Of a stretch of DNA of 64,000 bases, positions 1 to 11,073 are shown one piece after another. Every line of letters begins with the position of its first letter. Position 1 is the stretch's first letter. The translations under genes were made by a program, and so were the position numbers. This stretch comes from Algimonas ampicilliniresistens. GTDB taxonomy: Bacteria > Pseudomonadota > Alphaproteobacteria > Caulobacterales > Maricaulaceae. Where the stretch lies: positions 1,302,001 to 1,366,000 of the forward strand of contig NZ_BSNK01000001.1 of NCBI RefSeq assembly GCF_030159955.1, given 5' to 3'. The notes under the pieces are model-generated. The model saw only the letters and a program-made list of their open reading frames with translations. It was not told the DNA's origin and did no database searches.

Positions 1-500
1 ACATCATTATTGTCGGCGCAGAGGAAGCGCATCTTGTGGCGGCAGACCTCGCCACTGCGGGCATCAAAGTGATCGTCGATCCACTTGAAAACCTGCCGGG
101 TAGTTTTGCGACCCTCAACGCGTCTTATGATAATGTGCTCGTCTTAGACGCAGCAGGTGTCGATTACGCAATCGGCGGCCTATCCGGGCTCGGCGTCGTA
201 AAAGCTGGCGGACTGACACAGCATGCTGGGAATGCAGTCGGACACGGCCTGTCTCGTGACGCAGCCTTTGAAGCCATCTTAGGCACACCCGCGCGCTGGT
301 TTGGTGTTGATTTAGGCCTGATGCGTGCGGGCAGCGCTGCGTCATTGGTTGTCTGGGACGGTGATCCATTGGAAGCGTCATCAGCCCCAATCGCTATGTA
401 TAAGGACGGTGAAGCGCTCTCACTGGAGTCGCGAATGACGGCTTTGCGCGATCGTTATAACCCGACGACCGATGATGATCGTCCTTATAAATATCGCTAG
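1..500 (+). CDS. Amidohydrolase family protein, C-terminal part (cut by window edge)
   Basis: The frame is open from the first bases, so the N-terminus lies upstream of the window. The visible ~165 residues match the end of imidazolonepropionase-like amidohydrolases: a strand ending in a glycine-rich turn, a stretch resembling TQHAGNAVGHGLSRDAAF in which the active-site barrel closes, and the family's C-terminal beta-sandwich return (GSAASLVVWDGDPLE). Members hydrolyse cyclic amides or peptides using barrel metals, but the HxH metal ligands would be upstream, so activity cannot be judged here. Cellular location is also unknown because the N-terminus is missing. The helicase gene follows about 110 bases downstream on the same strand. 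Confidence 0.75.
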   Translation, partial: IIIVGAEEAHLVAADLATAGIKVIVDPLENLPGSFATLNASYDNVLVLDAAGVDYAIGGLSGLGVVKAGGLTQHAGNAVGHGLSRDAAFEAILGTPARWFGVDLGLMRAGSAASLVVWDGDPLEASSAPIAMYKDGEALSLESRMTALRDRYNPTTDDDRPYKYR

Positions 501-608
501 CTGGATCGTAAATATCCCTAGATTTCAAAGCTTACAGCGACGCTTGATTATACGCCGCACCCGTGTAGGGTGCGCAAGCCTGAGAGGTGCGTGCGAGAGT
601 CGCATGCG

Positions 609-2426
609 ATGCTGCGCGTCAAGACCGATGACGCCCGGCGCCTGGCCCGAAAGACCGCCCAAGTGAGCTCCAAAGACGCCCCGACTGAAATCTCGCCAGA
701 CGAGCCCGTTGACACGACCTTCTCTGAGCTTGGCCTTGACGCCAAGATCCTGAAGGCCCTGGACGAGATTGGCTATGAAACGCCAACCCCTATCCAAGCC
801 CAAGCCATTCCGGCTGCTATGCAAAACCGTGACGTTCTCGGCATTGCTCAAACGGGTACCGGCAAGACCGGGGCCTTCACGCTTCCAACGATGCATAAGC
901 TTGCCAAAGGCCGTGCACGGGCGCGGATGCCGCGCTGTTTGATTGTCTGCCCGACACGCGAACTAGCGGCTCAAGTCGCTGAAGATGTCAAAAGCTACAG
1001 TAAATATCTGAAGCTAGAAATGGCCCTGCTGATTGGTGGTGTGTCCTTTGCTGAACAAGACCGGAAACTGACAAAGGGTGTCGACATTCTGATCGCGACG
1101 CCAGGTCGCCTGCTTGATCAATTTGAACGCGGCAAAATCCTGATGACTGGCGTTCAAACGCTCGTCGTCGACGAAGCCGACCGTATGCTCGACATGGGGT
1201 TCATCCCAGATATTGAGCGTATCTTTGAAATCACGCCTTTCACTCGTCAGGTTCTGTTCTTTTCCGCGACCATGCCGCCAGAAATCAAACGCCTTGTTGA
1301 GCAGTTTCTGCACCAACCCGTGACCGTCCAGGTTGCGCGCCGTAACTCGACCGCCGCGACTGTACGTCAACGCATCATTCGGACACCATCTAGCGATTCG
1401 AAAGTAAAGCGTACTGCGCTGCGTTGGATCATGGAGCAGGAAGAGGTCGATAGCGGCATTGTCTTCTGTAACCGCAAACGTGACGTCGACATTGTTGCGA
1501 AATCCCTGAACAAGCACGGCCTCAGCGCCGAACCGATCCACGGTGATTTGGCGCAAAGCCTGCGCACCAAAACGCTGGACCGTTTCAAGGCGGGAGATAT
1601 CAAATATCTCATCGCTTCTGATGTTGCGGCCCGTGGTTTGGATGTTTCTTCTGTCAGCCACGTCTTTAATTATGATGTTCCGAACCATAGCGAAGACTAT
1701 ATCCACCGGATTGGCCGGACCGGACGTGCTGGTCGCGAAGGCGATACGATCATGCTTGTCGCACCTTTAGATTCAAAGAATTACGACAGTATCCTCGATT
1801 TGATTGGCAAAGACTCGATTGAAGAAATTGACGTTCCGGATATCGACAACTTTCCGCGCGAAGGTCGTGGCGGATCCCGAGGTCGCCCATCCGGCGGATC
1901 ATCATCCCGCCGATCGTCAGGCGGTCGCAATAGCGGCTCGAGTAACAATTCAAGCCGACGCAGTTCAGCGCCGAAACGCGAAGAGGCCCCAAAGGTCGAT
2001 GCTAAACGCGAAGACAAGCCCAAGGTTCAACGAACTCGGAAAGCGCCGTCCCGCAAAGGTGACACTTCTTCGGAAGCGACCTCCCATAAAAATGAACGTG
2101 ATGAAACGCCGCGTGAGGTAAAGCGTGAAGAGCGCCCTAAGGCTCAGCGGACCCGTAAAGCACCATCGCGGAAGACTGAGACTTCAGACACTGAAGCCCC
2201 CCGTGAAAGCAAACGTGAAAATAAGACGCGCGAGAGTAAGCGCGACGACACACCGCGCGAGTCTAAGCATGAACAAACACCGAAACCCGTGAAATCCTCA
2301 TCAAAAGGATCATCGTCAAATCGGAAATCATCAAGCACTCGCCAGCGATCTTCATCCCAGTCAAAGGGTGACAAAAACGGCTCGACGGGATTTGGCGGCG
2401 ACATGCCCGCCTTTTTCAACAATTAG
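609..2426 (+). CDS. DEAD-box ATP-dependent RNA helicase, RhlE-like, with long basic tail
   Basis: All core helicase motifs are visible (numbering from the ATG at 609): Q-motif region ~38-68, AQTGTGKT at 80-87, PTRELA, TPGR, DEAD at 188-191, SAT at ~219, ASDVAARGLD and HRIGRTGR at ~366-373. The family unwinds short RNA duplexes in ribosome assembly or RNA decay. From about residue 420 the protein becomes a Ser/Arg/Lys/Glu-rich disordered tail containing two near-copies of a segment with the core QRTRKAPSRK (about 2007-2061 and 2121-2184), probably an RNA-binding extension. An in-frame GTG at 570 would add 13 residues, but neither start has a strong ribosome-binding site; I prefer the ATG because the extension is atypical. 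RhlE-type assignment rests on core plus tail layout. Confidence 0.9.
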   Translation: MLRVKTDDARRLARKTAQVSSKDAPTEISPDEPVDTTFSELGLDAKILKALDEIGYETPTPIQAQAIPAAMQNRDVLGIAQTGTGKTGAFTLPTMHKLAKGRARARMPRCLIVCPTRELAAQVAEDVKSYSKYLKLEMALLIGGVSFAEQDRKLTKGVDILIATPGRLLDQFERGKILMTGVQTLVVDEADRMLDMGFIPDIERIFEITPFTRQVLFFSATMPPEIKRLVEQFLHQPVTVQVARRNSTAATVRQRIIRTPSSDSKVKRTALRWIMEQEEVDSGIVFCNRKRDVDIVAKSLNKHGLSAEPIHGDLAQSLRTKTLDRFKAGDIKYLIASDVAARGLDVSSVSHVFNYDVPNHSEDYIHRIGRTGRAGREGDTIMLVAPLDSKNYDSILDLIGKDSIEEIDVPDIDNFPREGRGGSRGRPSGGSSSRRSSGGRNSGSSNNSSRRSSAPKREEAPKVDAKREDKPKVQRTRKAPSRKGDTSSEATSHKNERDETPREVKREERPKAQRTRKAPSRKTETSDTEAPRESKRENKTRESKRDDTPRESKHEQTPKPVKSSSKGSSSNRKSSSTRQRSSSQSKGDKNGSTGFGGDMPAFFNN

Positions 2427-2451
2427 GATGTTTTGAGGGGGCTCAGATCCC

Positions 2452-4023
2452 CTACTCCCATTCAATTGTTCCAGGCGGCTTGGACGTCACATCATAAACC
2501 ACCCGATTCACGCCGCGGACTTCATTGATGATCCGTGTCGCGGTCTCACCCAGAAATTCGTGCGAATAGGGATAGTAGTCCGCCGTCATGCCGTCTGTTG
2601 ACGTGACCGCACGCAGCGCAAGGACGAAATCATACGTCCGGCTATCGCCCATGACGCCTACGGTTTGAACAGGTAGAAGCACGGCAAAAGCCTGCCAGAT
2701 ATCATTATAGAGACCATGTTTGCGGATTTGGTCGAGATAGACAGCGTCTGCGTCGCGTAAGATATCGAGACGATCTTTCGTGATCTCACCGGGGCATCGA
2801 ATCGCGAGCCCTGGACCAGGGAACGGATGACGTTCAACGAAGTCAGTATGCAGTCCCAGTTCCCGTCCGAGCGCCCTTACCTCATCTTTGAACAATTCGC
2901 GTAAAGGCTCGACCAATTCTAGGTCCATACGCTCTGGCAAACCGCCAACATTATGATGCGATTTGATGGTTACAGATGGACCGCCGTCAAAAGACACAGA
3001 TTCGATCACGTCGGGATAGAGTGTGCCCTGCGCAAGGAATTTGGCACCGCCGATCTTTTTGGCTTCCCGTTCGAAAATGTCGATGAACGTGCCACCAATG
3101 ATCTTTCGCTTCCGCTCTGGATCAGAAACACCCGCTAACAGGCCGAGGAATTCATCGCCCGCGTCAACATGGATCAGATTGATGTCGTAATGGTCGCGGA
3201 ACAGCGCGGTGACCTGATCACTCTCACCTTTGCGCATCATGCCGGTATCGACGTAGACGCAGGTCAGCTGATCACCGATCGCTTCATGGATCAGAACGGC
3301 CGCAACGGAACTATCAACCCCACCAGATAGACCGCAAATGACTTTCCCGTCGCCGACCTGATCGCGCACGGCTTGGATCATCTCATCCTTGAACGCGGCC
3401 ATGGTCCAATCACCGTCAAATCCGGCGATGTCGTGGGTGAAATTGCGCAGGATTCGCGCGCCATTTTCTGTGTGGACGACTTCTGGATGGAATTGGACGC
3501 CATAAAACTGACGCGTTTCATCCGCGATGGCAGCCAACGGCGCATTCGGGCTTTTTGCAATGATTTCAAAACCATCAGGCATATCGCTCACGCGATCGCC
3601 GTGGCTCATCCAGACCTGTTCCCGGTCCGTTAGACCGTTGAAGATCGGGGAATCCCCGGTTTTCTCTAGATAGGCGCGGCCAAATTCCTGGTCGTCAGAT
3701 TTTTCGACAGCTCCGCCCAGTTGGGCCGCCATCACTTGCTGACCATAGCAAATACCAAGGACAGGCAAACCCAGTTCGAAAATGCTCGTATCGGCGCGCG
3801 GACTTCCCGTATGCGCAACACTGGATGGGCCTCCCGACAGGATAATCGCTTTGGGTTTGAATTGGGCGAGGAAGTCGGCGTCGACTTTGTTGAACGGATG
3901 AATTTCGGAATAAACGCCGCTTTCACGCACACGCCGAGCAATCAGCTTGGTCACCTGAGACCCGAAATCGACAATTAACAGCCGCTCATGCTGCTGAATA
4001 ATGTCGTCGTGCTGCTCACTCAT
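2452..4023 (-). CDS. guaA: GMP synthase (glutamine-hydrolysing)
   Basis: Converts XMP to GMP using glutamine and ATP, the last step of guanine nucleotide synthesis in the cytoplasm. The 523-residue length is normal. The N-terminal class I amidotransferase domain has the nucleophile in GICYGQQ (Cys92) and the His/Glu pair in GVQFHPE (179/181). The ATP-pyrophosphatase domain has SGGVDSS at ~233-239. The C-terminal dimerisation domain ends in PPGTIEWE, as expected. The start at 4023 was chosen because MSEQ... gives the usual N-terminus; upstream sequence belongs to rsmB, whose stop codon (4020-4022) overlaps this start, indicating translational coupling. It is the last gene of a guaB-rsmB-guaA run. 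Confidence 0.98.
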   Translation of the reverse strand: MSEQHDDIIQQHERLLIVDFGSQVTKLIARRVRESGVYSEIHPFNKVDADFLAQFKPKAIILSGGPSSVAHTGSPRADTSIFELGLPVLGICYGQQVMAAQLGGAVEKSDDQEFGRAYLEKTGDSPIFNGLTDREQVWMSHGDRVSDMPDGFEIIAKSPNAPLAAIADETRQFYGVQFHPEVVHTENGARILRNFTHDIAGFDGDWTMAAFKDEMIQAVRDQVGDGKVICGLSGGVDSSVAAVLIHEAIGDQLTCVYVDTGMMRKGESDQVTALFRDHYDINLIHVDAGDEFLGLLAGVSDPERKRKIIGGTFIDIFEREAKKIGGAKFLAQGTLYPDVIESVSFDGGPSVTIKSHHNVGGLPERMDLELVEPLRELFKDEVRALGRELGLHTDFVERHPFPGPGLAIRCPGEITKDRLDILRDADAVYLDQIRKHGLYNDIWQAFAVLLPVQTVGVMGDSRTYDFVLALRAVTSTDGMTADYYPYSHEFLGETATRIINEVRGVNRVVYDVTSKPPGTIEWE

Positions 4024-5297
4024 TGGCTGCGTTCCATCACTGCAAAGAAAAAACCGTCCGTGCCGGTCGAGCCCGGTGTCATTGTCAGGGTGAGCCCATC
4101 TTCGGACCAAGGCTTTGGACCATCGACCCCGAACCGTTCTTCAAACACTTCGCCAGCACTCAATAGCGAGAAGCCCTTTGTGCGTTCCAAGAACGCATAG
4201 ACTTGCGCTTCATTTTCCTCGGCGAGCATTGAACAGGTCACATAGAAGAGGAAACCGCCCACTTTGACGAATTCTGAGCCTTGATCCAGCACCGTGACTT
4301 GTTCTTTACGGCGGCGTTCCAACGCATTTTCGGTCAGGCGCCACTTCGCATCAGGCTTACGCCGCCATGTCCCAAGTCCGGTACAAGGCGCATCAATCAG
4401 GACCCTATCCATTGACCCTTTTAAGGCAGGTAGCGTCTCGGCTGGCGGGGCGATGACCTCGATGATTGAGGCCCCAGCCCGATCAGAGCGCTGCCAGGTC
4501 GGAGCGAGCCGACGTTTGTCGATATCATAGGCGTAGATTTCGCCGCGATTGCCCATGTCACCGGCCAGCGCCAAAGATTTACCACCTCCGCCGGCGCAAT
4601 AATCGAGCACTTTATCGCCCGGTTGCGCGGCACAGAGCAGGCTGACGAGTTGGCTACCCTCATCCTGAATTTCAATCTTTCCGCGTTGGTAATCAGCTGT
4701 TGATTGCACGTCTGGATGACGGCCAAAGCCATCAACGGGTGGATGACGCAGACCAATGGGTGAGAGCGGCGTGGGCACCGCCTCGGTTTCAATGTCCGAG
4801 CGCTGCGCTTTGAGCGTATTCACCCGCATATCCAATGGCGGACGCTGAGCTAGCGCCTGCCCTTCAGCGATGGCTTCATCGGTAAAATTGTTCTCGAACG
4901 CGGGCCAGAGCCATTCCGGTACATCAGCTTGAATCCAATCCGGCGCGTCTTTGAGATCGATTTTCCCAGAAATCAGCGCGCGTTCGGTCTCAGTCAGAGG
5001 CGACGGTGAATGGCGATCTTCAACATCAAAATTTAATTGTTCGAGCGAGACGCCACATCCCCACACGGCCCCGGCGATAGCCAGAGCGCGCGGGCTATCA
5101 TCATCCATACGGTACGCAAAACTACTGCGGTGGCGTAACGCGTCATAGACTATATTGCCAATAGCGGCGCGGTCCTTAGATCCGGCAAAACGGTGCGATT
5201 TCGCCCAATCCCGCAACGCTAAAGCGACAGGTGTTCGGCGTGTACCGATATCGAGCAGCACCTCTTCGGCTGCTGCGATCCGCCCACCTAATCTCAT
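4020..5297 (-). CDS. rsmB: RsmB/NOP-family rRNA cytosine-C5 methyltransferase
   Basis: Predicted S-adenosylmethionine-dependent m5C methyltransferase, probably acting on 16S rRNA. The 425-residue protein has an N-terminal helical NusB-like RNA-binding part (~1-150), then a Rossmann methyltransferase domain with the SAM loop [13 protein letters not shown], motif [17 protein letters not shown] and motif VI YVTCSML. The two cysteines of the PCT and TCS motifs are the catalytic pair of the family. It lies between guaB and guaA, an arrangement common in alphaproteobacteria, and overlaps the guaA start by four bases. Assignment to RsmB rather than another NOP-family member is by context and length. 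Confidence 0.9.
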   Translation of the reverse strand: MRLGGRIAAAEEVLLDIGTRRTPVALALRDWAKSHRFAGSKDRAAIGNIVYDALRHRSSFAYRMDDDSPRALAIAGAVWGCGVSLEQLNFDVEDRHSPSPLTETERALISGKIDLKDAPDWIQADVPEWLWPAFENNFTDEAIAEGQALAQRPPLDMRVNTLKAQRSDIETEAVPTPLSPIGLRHPPVDGFGRHPDVQSTADYQRGKIEIQDEGSQLVSLLCAAQPGDKVLDYCAGGGGKSLALAGDMGNRGEIYAYDIDKRRLAPTWQRSDRAGASIIEVIAPPAETLPALKGSMDRVLIDAPCTGLGTWRRKPDAKWRLTENALERRRKEQVTVLDQGSEFVKVGGFLFYVTCSMLAEENEAQVYAFLERTKGFSLLSAGEVFEERFGVDGPKPWSEDGLTLTMTPGSTGTDGFFFAVMERSQ

Positions 5298-5310
5298 GGT
5301 CTAACCTGTG

Positions 5311-6828
<1,518 letters not shown>

Positions 6829-7563
6829 CTAAAGGGAGTCGCGTAGGCCCATCGCCACAAGATAGATCTCTGGTGAACCTTTTCGAGAACTAGCGGGTTT
6901 GGCGTGCCGAACGAAATCGAACCGCGATTTGAGACGTTTCAGAAGCCTCTCTTCCGTCCCGCCTTGAAAAACTTTGGTCACAAAATGCCCACCCGGCGCC
7001 AGCACATCCATCGCGAACTCTGCGGCTGCTTCGACCAGTGCCACAGTTTTCAAATGGTCAGTCTGCTTATGGCCGGTCGTATTCTGGGCTAGATCAGACA
7101 TGACGAGATCGGGAGCCCGGTCGAGATGGGCTTTCAACTGATCGGGCGCGTCATCCGCCATGAAATCGAGATGCAAGATTTCTGCATTCGGAACGGCTTC
7201 GACCGGCAGAATATCAATGCCGACGATGCGCTTCGCGCCGCGTTTGAACGCCGCTTGCATCCAGCCGCCCGGCGCGCAGCCGAGGTCGACAATCAGTGAG
7301 TCTTTCCCGATCAGCTTATATTTATCATCCAGATCTTCGAGCTTGAAGGCGGCACGGGATCGATAACCCAGCTCCTTGGCTCTCTGAACATAAGGATCGT
7401 TGATTTGGCGTTCGATCCAGAGCTTCGAGCTAATTTTCCGGCCCTTGGCTGAGCGCACTTTTTTATGCAGCATACGCGTGGCATTATTAGCGTCCGGCTT
7501 GGTCTGACGTTTGCGTTTTTCGCCGGTCGGTTTGCCACCGCTCATTTTTCCGTCGTCGCTCAT
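6829..7563 (-). CDS. rlmE: 23S rRNA (uridine-2'-O)-methyltransferase RlmE/FtsJ
   Basis: Methylates the ribose of a conserved uridine in the peptidyl-transferase region of 23S rRNA. The 244-residue protein has the SAM loop DLGCAPGGW at ~93-101 and the complete K-D-K-E catalytic set (Lys74, Asp157, Lys197, Glu232). The first ~45 residues are a Lys/Arg-rich extension absent from the E. coli protein but usual in alphaproteobacterial homologues. Its ATG overlaps the stop of the upstream Ppx/GppA gene (ATGA at 7560-7563), so the two are almost certainly co-translated. Confidence 0.95.
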   Translation of the reverse strand: MSDDGKMSGGKPTGEKRKRQTKPDANNATRMLHKKVRSAKGRKISSKLWIERQINDPYVQRAKELGYRSRAAFKLEDLDDKYKLIGKDSLIVDLGCAPGGWMQAAFKRGAKRIVGIDILPVEAVPNAEILHLDFMADDAPDQLKAHLDRAPDLVMSDLAQNTTGHKQTDHLKTVALVEAAAEFAMDVLAPGGHFVTKVFQGGTEERLLKRLKSRFDFVRHAKPASSRKGSPEIYLVAMGLRDSL

Positions 7564-8726
7564 TTTGCTGCCTCGTGCCCGGCGATGGGTGCAGATGCGG
7601 GCTTATCGTCGGCGCGTCCCGATCCCATAAGTCCGATTAACATGCCTTCGCGCAGGCCTCGATCCGCCACGCGGATCATTTTGGACGGCCACATTTCGCA
7701 GATGACATCAATAATGGCGCAACCCGCCACCAACATGCGCGCGCGGTCTTCCCCGATACAGGGTTCTTTGGCGCGGTCTTCCGGGGATCGTGAGGCCATG
7801 TCCCGCGCAACCGCGACGGCATCTCGAGATCTTAACCACAGCCCGTCGACCTTGGCGCGCTGATAGTACGGCAATTTCAGATGGATCCCGGCGAGCGATG
7901 TGATGGTCCCGCTGGTGCCGATCAAATGGCCGCGGCCTTCCTCGAAAGCGCGAACGAACCGCGTGTCACAGCCCTGCTCTTTGATGGCGTCGCGCACGGC
8001 CGTCTTCATGTCGGCATACCAAGTCTCCCGGTCATCATGTTCGGGGACATTGTCCGATAGGGTGACGACCCCCAAAGGAAGCGACGCCCAAGCACTGATC
8101 GGGGGACGATGGATACGGGGGTTTTCCTCTTCGCGAAGCTTACGAACATCGACCCATGAGAGTTCGGTCGACCCACCGCCAATATCGATGACCAAAGCCA
8201 CATCCTTGGTCGGATCGATCAGCTTGAGACACCCCATGACAGCCAAGCGCGCTTCGACACGCGGAGAGATGACCTCCAGCGCAATACCCGCCTCATCTTT
8301 CGCTCGTTGCAAGAACTCCGCCCCATTACCCGCGCGACGACAGGCCTCAGTCGCCACACAGCGCCAACGTTTGACGTGTTTGGATTTCATCTTTCGGGCG
8401 CAAATTTTCAGCGCCTCGACAGCGGCGTCCATGCTCTCCTGAGCCAGCTCGCCGGAATGAGCCAGTCCCTGACCAAGGCGGACAACTTTGGAATAGCTAT
8501 CAATGATACGAAAGCCGTCATCGGTTTCACGAGCGATCAGCAGGCGGCAATTATTGGTCCCAAGATCAATGGCTGCAAAGGCCTGCGAACGCTTATGCCG
8601 CCCCGGACCCTTAGAGGCCCGACGCGCAGATGGGGTTCGCCTTGCCCGTCTCCGTTCCTGTCTCGGCGTGCCGTCCTCGGCAGGCTCAAGTGCAGGCTCA
8701 GAGCCGGACTTATCGTCGTCCGGCAT
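7560..8726 (-). CDS. Ppx/GppA-family exopolyphosphatase / guanosine pentaphosphatase
   Basis: Member of the sugar-kinase/actin-like superfamily that hydrolyses inorganic polyphosphate and/or pppGpp. Diagnostic loops are AIDLGTNNCRLLIA near residue ~50, DIGGGSTELSW and GTSGTITSLAGIH. At 388 residues it is the short form without the C-terminal HD extension of E. coli GppA. The first ~45 residues are charged and Arg-rich. I chose ATG 8726 because GGAAAGAG lies just upstream; a longer frame to 8780 is less likely. Sequence alone does not separate exopolyphosphatase from pentaphosphatase. The pairing with rlmE is common in alphaproteobacteria. Confidence 0.9.
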   Translation of the reverse strand: MPDDDKSGSEPALEPAEDGTPRQERRRARRTPSARRASKGPGRHKRSQAFAAIDLGTNNCRLLIARETDDGFRIIDSYSKVVRLGQGLAHSGELAQESMDAAVEALKICARKMKSKHVKRWRCVATEACRRAGNGAEFLQRAKDEAGIALEVISPRVEARLAVMGCLKLIDPTKDVALVIDIGGGSTELSWVDVRKLREEENPRIHRPPISAWASLPLGVVTLSDNVPEHDDRETWYADMKTAVRDAIKEQGCDTRFVRAFEEGRGHLIGTSGTITSLAGIHLKLPYYQRAKVDGLWLRSRDAVAVARDMASRSPEDRAKEPCIGEDRARMLVAGCAIIDVICEMWPSKMIRVADRGLREGMLIGLMGSGRADDKPASAPIAGHEAAK

Positions 8727-8861
8727 GGCCGTCTCTTTCCGTGTCGGTCGTCGGGTCGCGTCAAAAATGCGCGCCGCCAAACGTCCTAGGTTTTCTAGTT
8801 AGTGATCTGTTAGCCCTAGGTTCTAATTGGTGCAAGGCTTCACAGTCTCTCGACGTGTCCG

Positions 8862-10610
8862 TCAGTGAATGTCGATATGGTCGTCAAGGAATGACCAATC
8901 AGGCTCCGGGCGGAGGGTTTCCATGGCTTCGTGCTGCGACAGGAATATCTGTCCCGTGAGCCGGTCCAAGAAGGATGATCGGAACAGACGCTCCCGTACA
9001 CGGCTTTGCATGTCAGAGAAATGAAGCCTGATATCTGAGGCTTTCAGGCGGTTATTGATGGTTTCGAGAGAACTCAGCGCTGACGCATCGATCCGGTTGA
9101 CGGCCGTGCACATCATAATCAGGTCGGTCAATGACGGGGTTTCGGCCACAATCTGCGCCACACGATCCTCCAACGTTCGGGCATTGGCGTAATAAAGGCT
9201 TTCATCAATTCGGAGCGTTTTTACCTGATCATTCGTCTCCACAACAAAGCGAGTGGCGTCACGATAATGCTCGGTACCCGGAAACCGCCCGACCAGTGGC
9301 ATGTGCGGATTGACGGTCGTTCGGATATGCAGCGCCATGGCGAGGACGACGCCGACCAACACGCCATATTGAACGCCAAGCGTCAGAACAGCCACAAATG
9401 TCGCGACAGCCGTTAACCCATCTAGTCGTGAATAGATCCATGTCCGCCAAATTGATCGAAAATCGAGCAAGGAGAAACACGCAATTATGATCAGGGCAGC
9501 TAAGACAGCCAACGGCAAATGCGTCAATAAGGGCGTCAGAAACATGGCCGTTAGTGCCATCAAAATGGCGACAATCACAGCGGATAAGGGGGTTTCACCT
9601 CCTGCCGCCGCATTGACGGCAGAGCGCGACATGGACCCGTTGACGGCATAGCCTGCCGATAGACCTGCCGCGATATTGGCGGCCCCTAGACCAAATAATT
9701 CGCGGTTAGCGTTGATCGAACCGCGGCGTCGCGCGGCCAATTCTTGCGCTGTCGAGGTGCTGTCAACGAAGGCCACAATCGCGATGACCGCGGCTGGAAT
9801 AAGCAGCGACTGGATCAGTGAGGTTTCGACATAGGGGATACGGAAGGGAGGCAAGCCACCTGGGACTACGCCAACAACCGACAATCCCTGCTGATCCAAA
9901 CCCGCCATCCAACTGGCGACGATGAACAGACCAATGATGACGATTGGTGCCATTCGTGACCACATTTTTGCGCGTCGGCTTGGCACACCCGCTTTAATCA
10001 GCTGAAAAGCGATTTGCGTTCGAGCCAAGTAAAAGGCGAGCAAAGCTGCGGCCCCGACTCCGATTGTGATCAGACTTGTTTCGCTGGCTTGTCGACTGAG
10101 ATTACTGACCATTGCAAAGGCCGTTCGGCCACCGCCATCAACACCAAATATATGCCGCAACTGACTGATAACAATCAGAAGTGCGGCCCCAGTAATATAG
10201 GCCGAGACAACCGGGCGAGAGACGAAGTTCATCAAGAAGCCCGCTTTCATCACACCCGCGCCAATGAGCATCAAGCCCACCATCAAGGCAAGCGCCGCCG
10301 CGCCAACCACCCGGAGTTCTTCTGGAAGTTCAGCAATCGTGCTCGCCGTCATCAAAGAGATCACAGCGGTCGGCCCGACATTCAGCTGTCGAGAGCTACC
10401 CAGCACCGCATAAGCGAGTAGCGGCGTGATTGAGGCGTAAATGCCGACCTTGGGCGGCAATCCTGCCAGCAAGGCGTAGGCCAGCGATTGGGGCACCAGT
10501 AGAATGGTCACAACAATGGCGGCGACCAGATCGTTGGAAAAGAGCGTTTTGTTATACTCGGTCAGCCAGCCCCATTGGGCTTTAACCGCAGAGCCGATCA
10601 GGCCGCTCAC
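8862..10610 (-). CDS. SulP-family inorganic anion transporter with STAS domain
   Basis: Inner-membrane transporter of 582 residues, probably carrying sulfate, bicarbonate or another small anion. The N-terminal ~430 residues hold many hydrophobic segments with SulP hallmarks (VPQSLAYALLAGLPPKVGIYAS near residue 40, GPTAVISLMTAS, and a second repeat NGSMSRSAVNAAAGG). A C-terminal cytoplasmic STAS domain covers ~450-560 (ESLYYANARTLED; VNRIDASALSSLE). Substrate cannot be read from the sequence. The gene is 34 bases after the DUF442 gene and probably belongs to the same transcript as transketolase. Confidence 0.93.
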   Translation of the reverse strand: MSGLIGSAVKAQWGWLTEYNKTLFSNDLVAAIVVTILLVPQSLAYALLAGLPPKVGIYASITPLLAYAVLGSSRQLNVGPTAVISLMTASTIAELPEELRVVGAAALALMVGLMLIGAGVMKAGFLMNFVSRPVVSAYITGAALLIVISQLRHIFGVDGGGRTAFAMVSNLSRQASETSLITIGVGAAALLAFYLARTQIAFQLIKAGVPSRRAKMWSRMAPIVIIGLFIVASWMAGLDQQGLSVVGVVPGGLPPFRIPYVETSLIQSLLIPAAVIAIVAFVDSTSTAQELAARRRGSINANRELFGLGAANIAAGLSAGYAVNGSMSRSAVNAAAGGETPLSAVIVAILMALTAMFLTPLLTHLPLAVLAALIIIACFSLLDFRSIWRTWIYSRLDGLTAVATFVAVLTLGVQYGVLVGVVLAMALHIRTTVNPHMPLVGRFPGTEHYRDATRFVVETNDQVKTLRIDESLYYANARTLEDRVAQIVAETPSLTDLIMMCTAVNRIDASALSSLETINNRLKASDIRLHFSDMQSRVRERLFRSSFLDRLTGQIFLSQHEAMETLRPEPDWSFLDDHIDIH

Positions 10611-10644
10611 GGGAGCACCCTAACAAGATCGAATGGGAGGGTCC

Positions 10645-11073
10645 TCAGCAGGTCCGGTCTCTTGCGGCAAACTCCATCAGGGGATTACGGATCTGTTCTA
10701 GCTGATAGCCCGCATCGCTCATGGCTTGCATCACCGCATCAATGCCTAACTGATCGATATGGGCGAACGCCCACAGCACAGTTGAACGCCGCCCTGATGC
10801 ACAAAAAACCACGATTGGGCGGGGTGCAGATTCGAAGGCTTTGATGGATGCTGCGATTAGGTCCGGCGTCAGGCCTGCACTCATCGGAATATGGAGATAA
10901 CCCAGCGACGCCGCTTCTGCAGCCGCTTCCATCTCCTCTGACAGCGGCTGTAGCGGTGCTTCCTGGTCCGGCCGATTATTGATGACGCTCTTCACGCCCT
11001 GCTCAGCCAGAACCTGAATTTGGGCCGGCATCAACTGGCCCGAGACGAATACATTTCCGGGCAGTTCCTTCAC
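10645..11073 (-). CDS. DUF442/TIGR01244-family rhodanese- or phosphatase-like protein
   Basis: A 142-residue cytosolic domain related to the N-terminal part of beta-lactamase-hydrolase-like (Blh) proteins. It shares the dual-specificity phosphatase fold: VFVSGQL start, SVINNRPDQEAP in the middle, and the active-site loop VVFCASGRRS at ~90. The loop is CxxGxRS, closer to rhodanese spacing than to the CX5R of tyrosine phosphatases, so persulfide transfer is as plausible as dephosphorylation. Translation starts at a GTG that overlaps the transketolase stop (GTGA), arguing for tight coupling. Blh-family members have been linked to sulfide handling; placement before a SulP transporter fits but does not prove such a role. 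Confidence 0.85.
   Translation of the reverse strand: MKELPGNVFVSGQLMPAQIQVLAEQGVKSVINNRPDQEAPLQPLSEEMEAAAEAASLGYLHIPMSAGLTPDLIAASIKAFESAPRPIVVFCASGRRSTVLWAFAHIDQLGIDAVMQAMSDAGYQLEQIRNPLMEFAARDRTC

Noticed and set aside
1014-1706. Long open frame on the minus strand inside the helicase gene
   Set aside because: It lies antisense to intact, motif-bearing helicase sequence and matches no family; it follows from codon bias.
2427-2453. Possible terminator between the helicase and guaA
   Set aside because: A short AGGGG/CCCCT stem is present but has no T run and overlaps the guaA stop; too weak to call.
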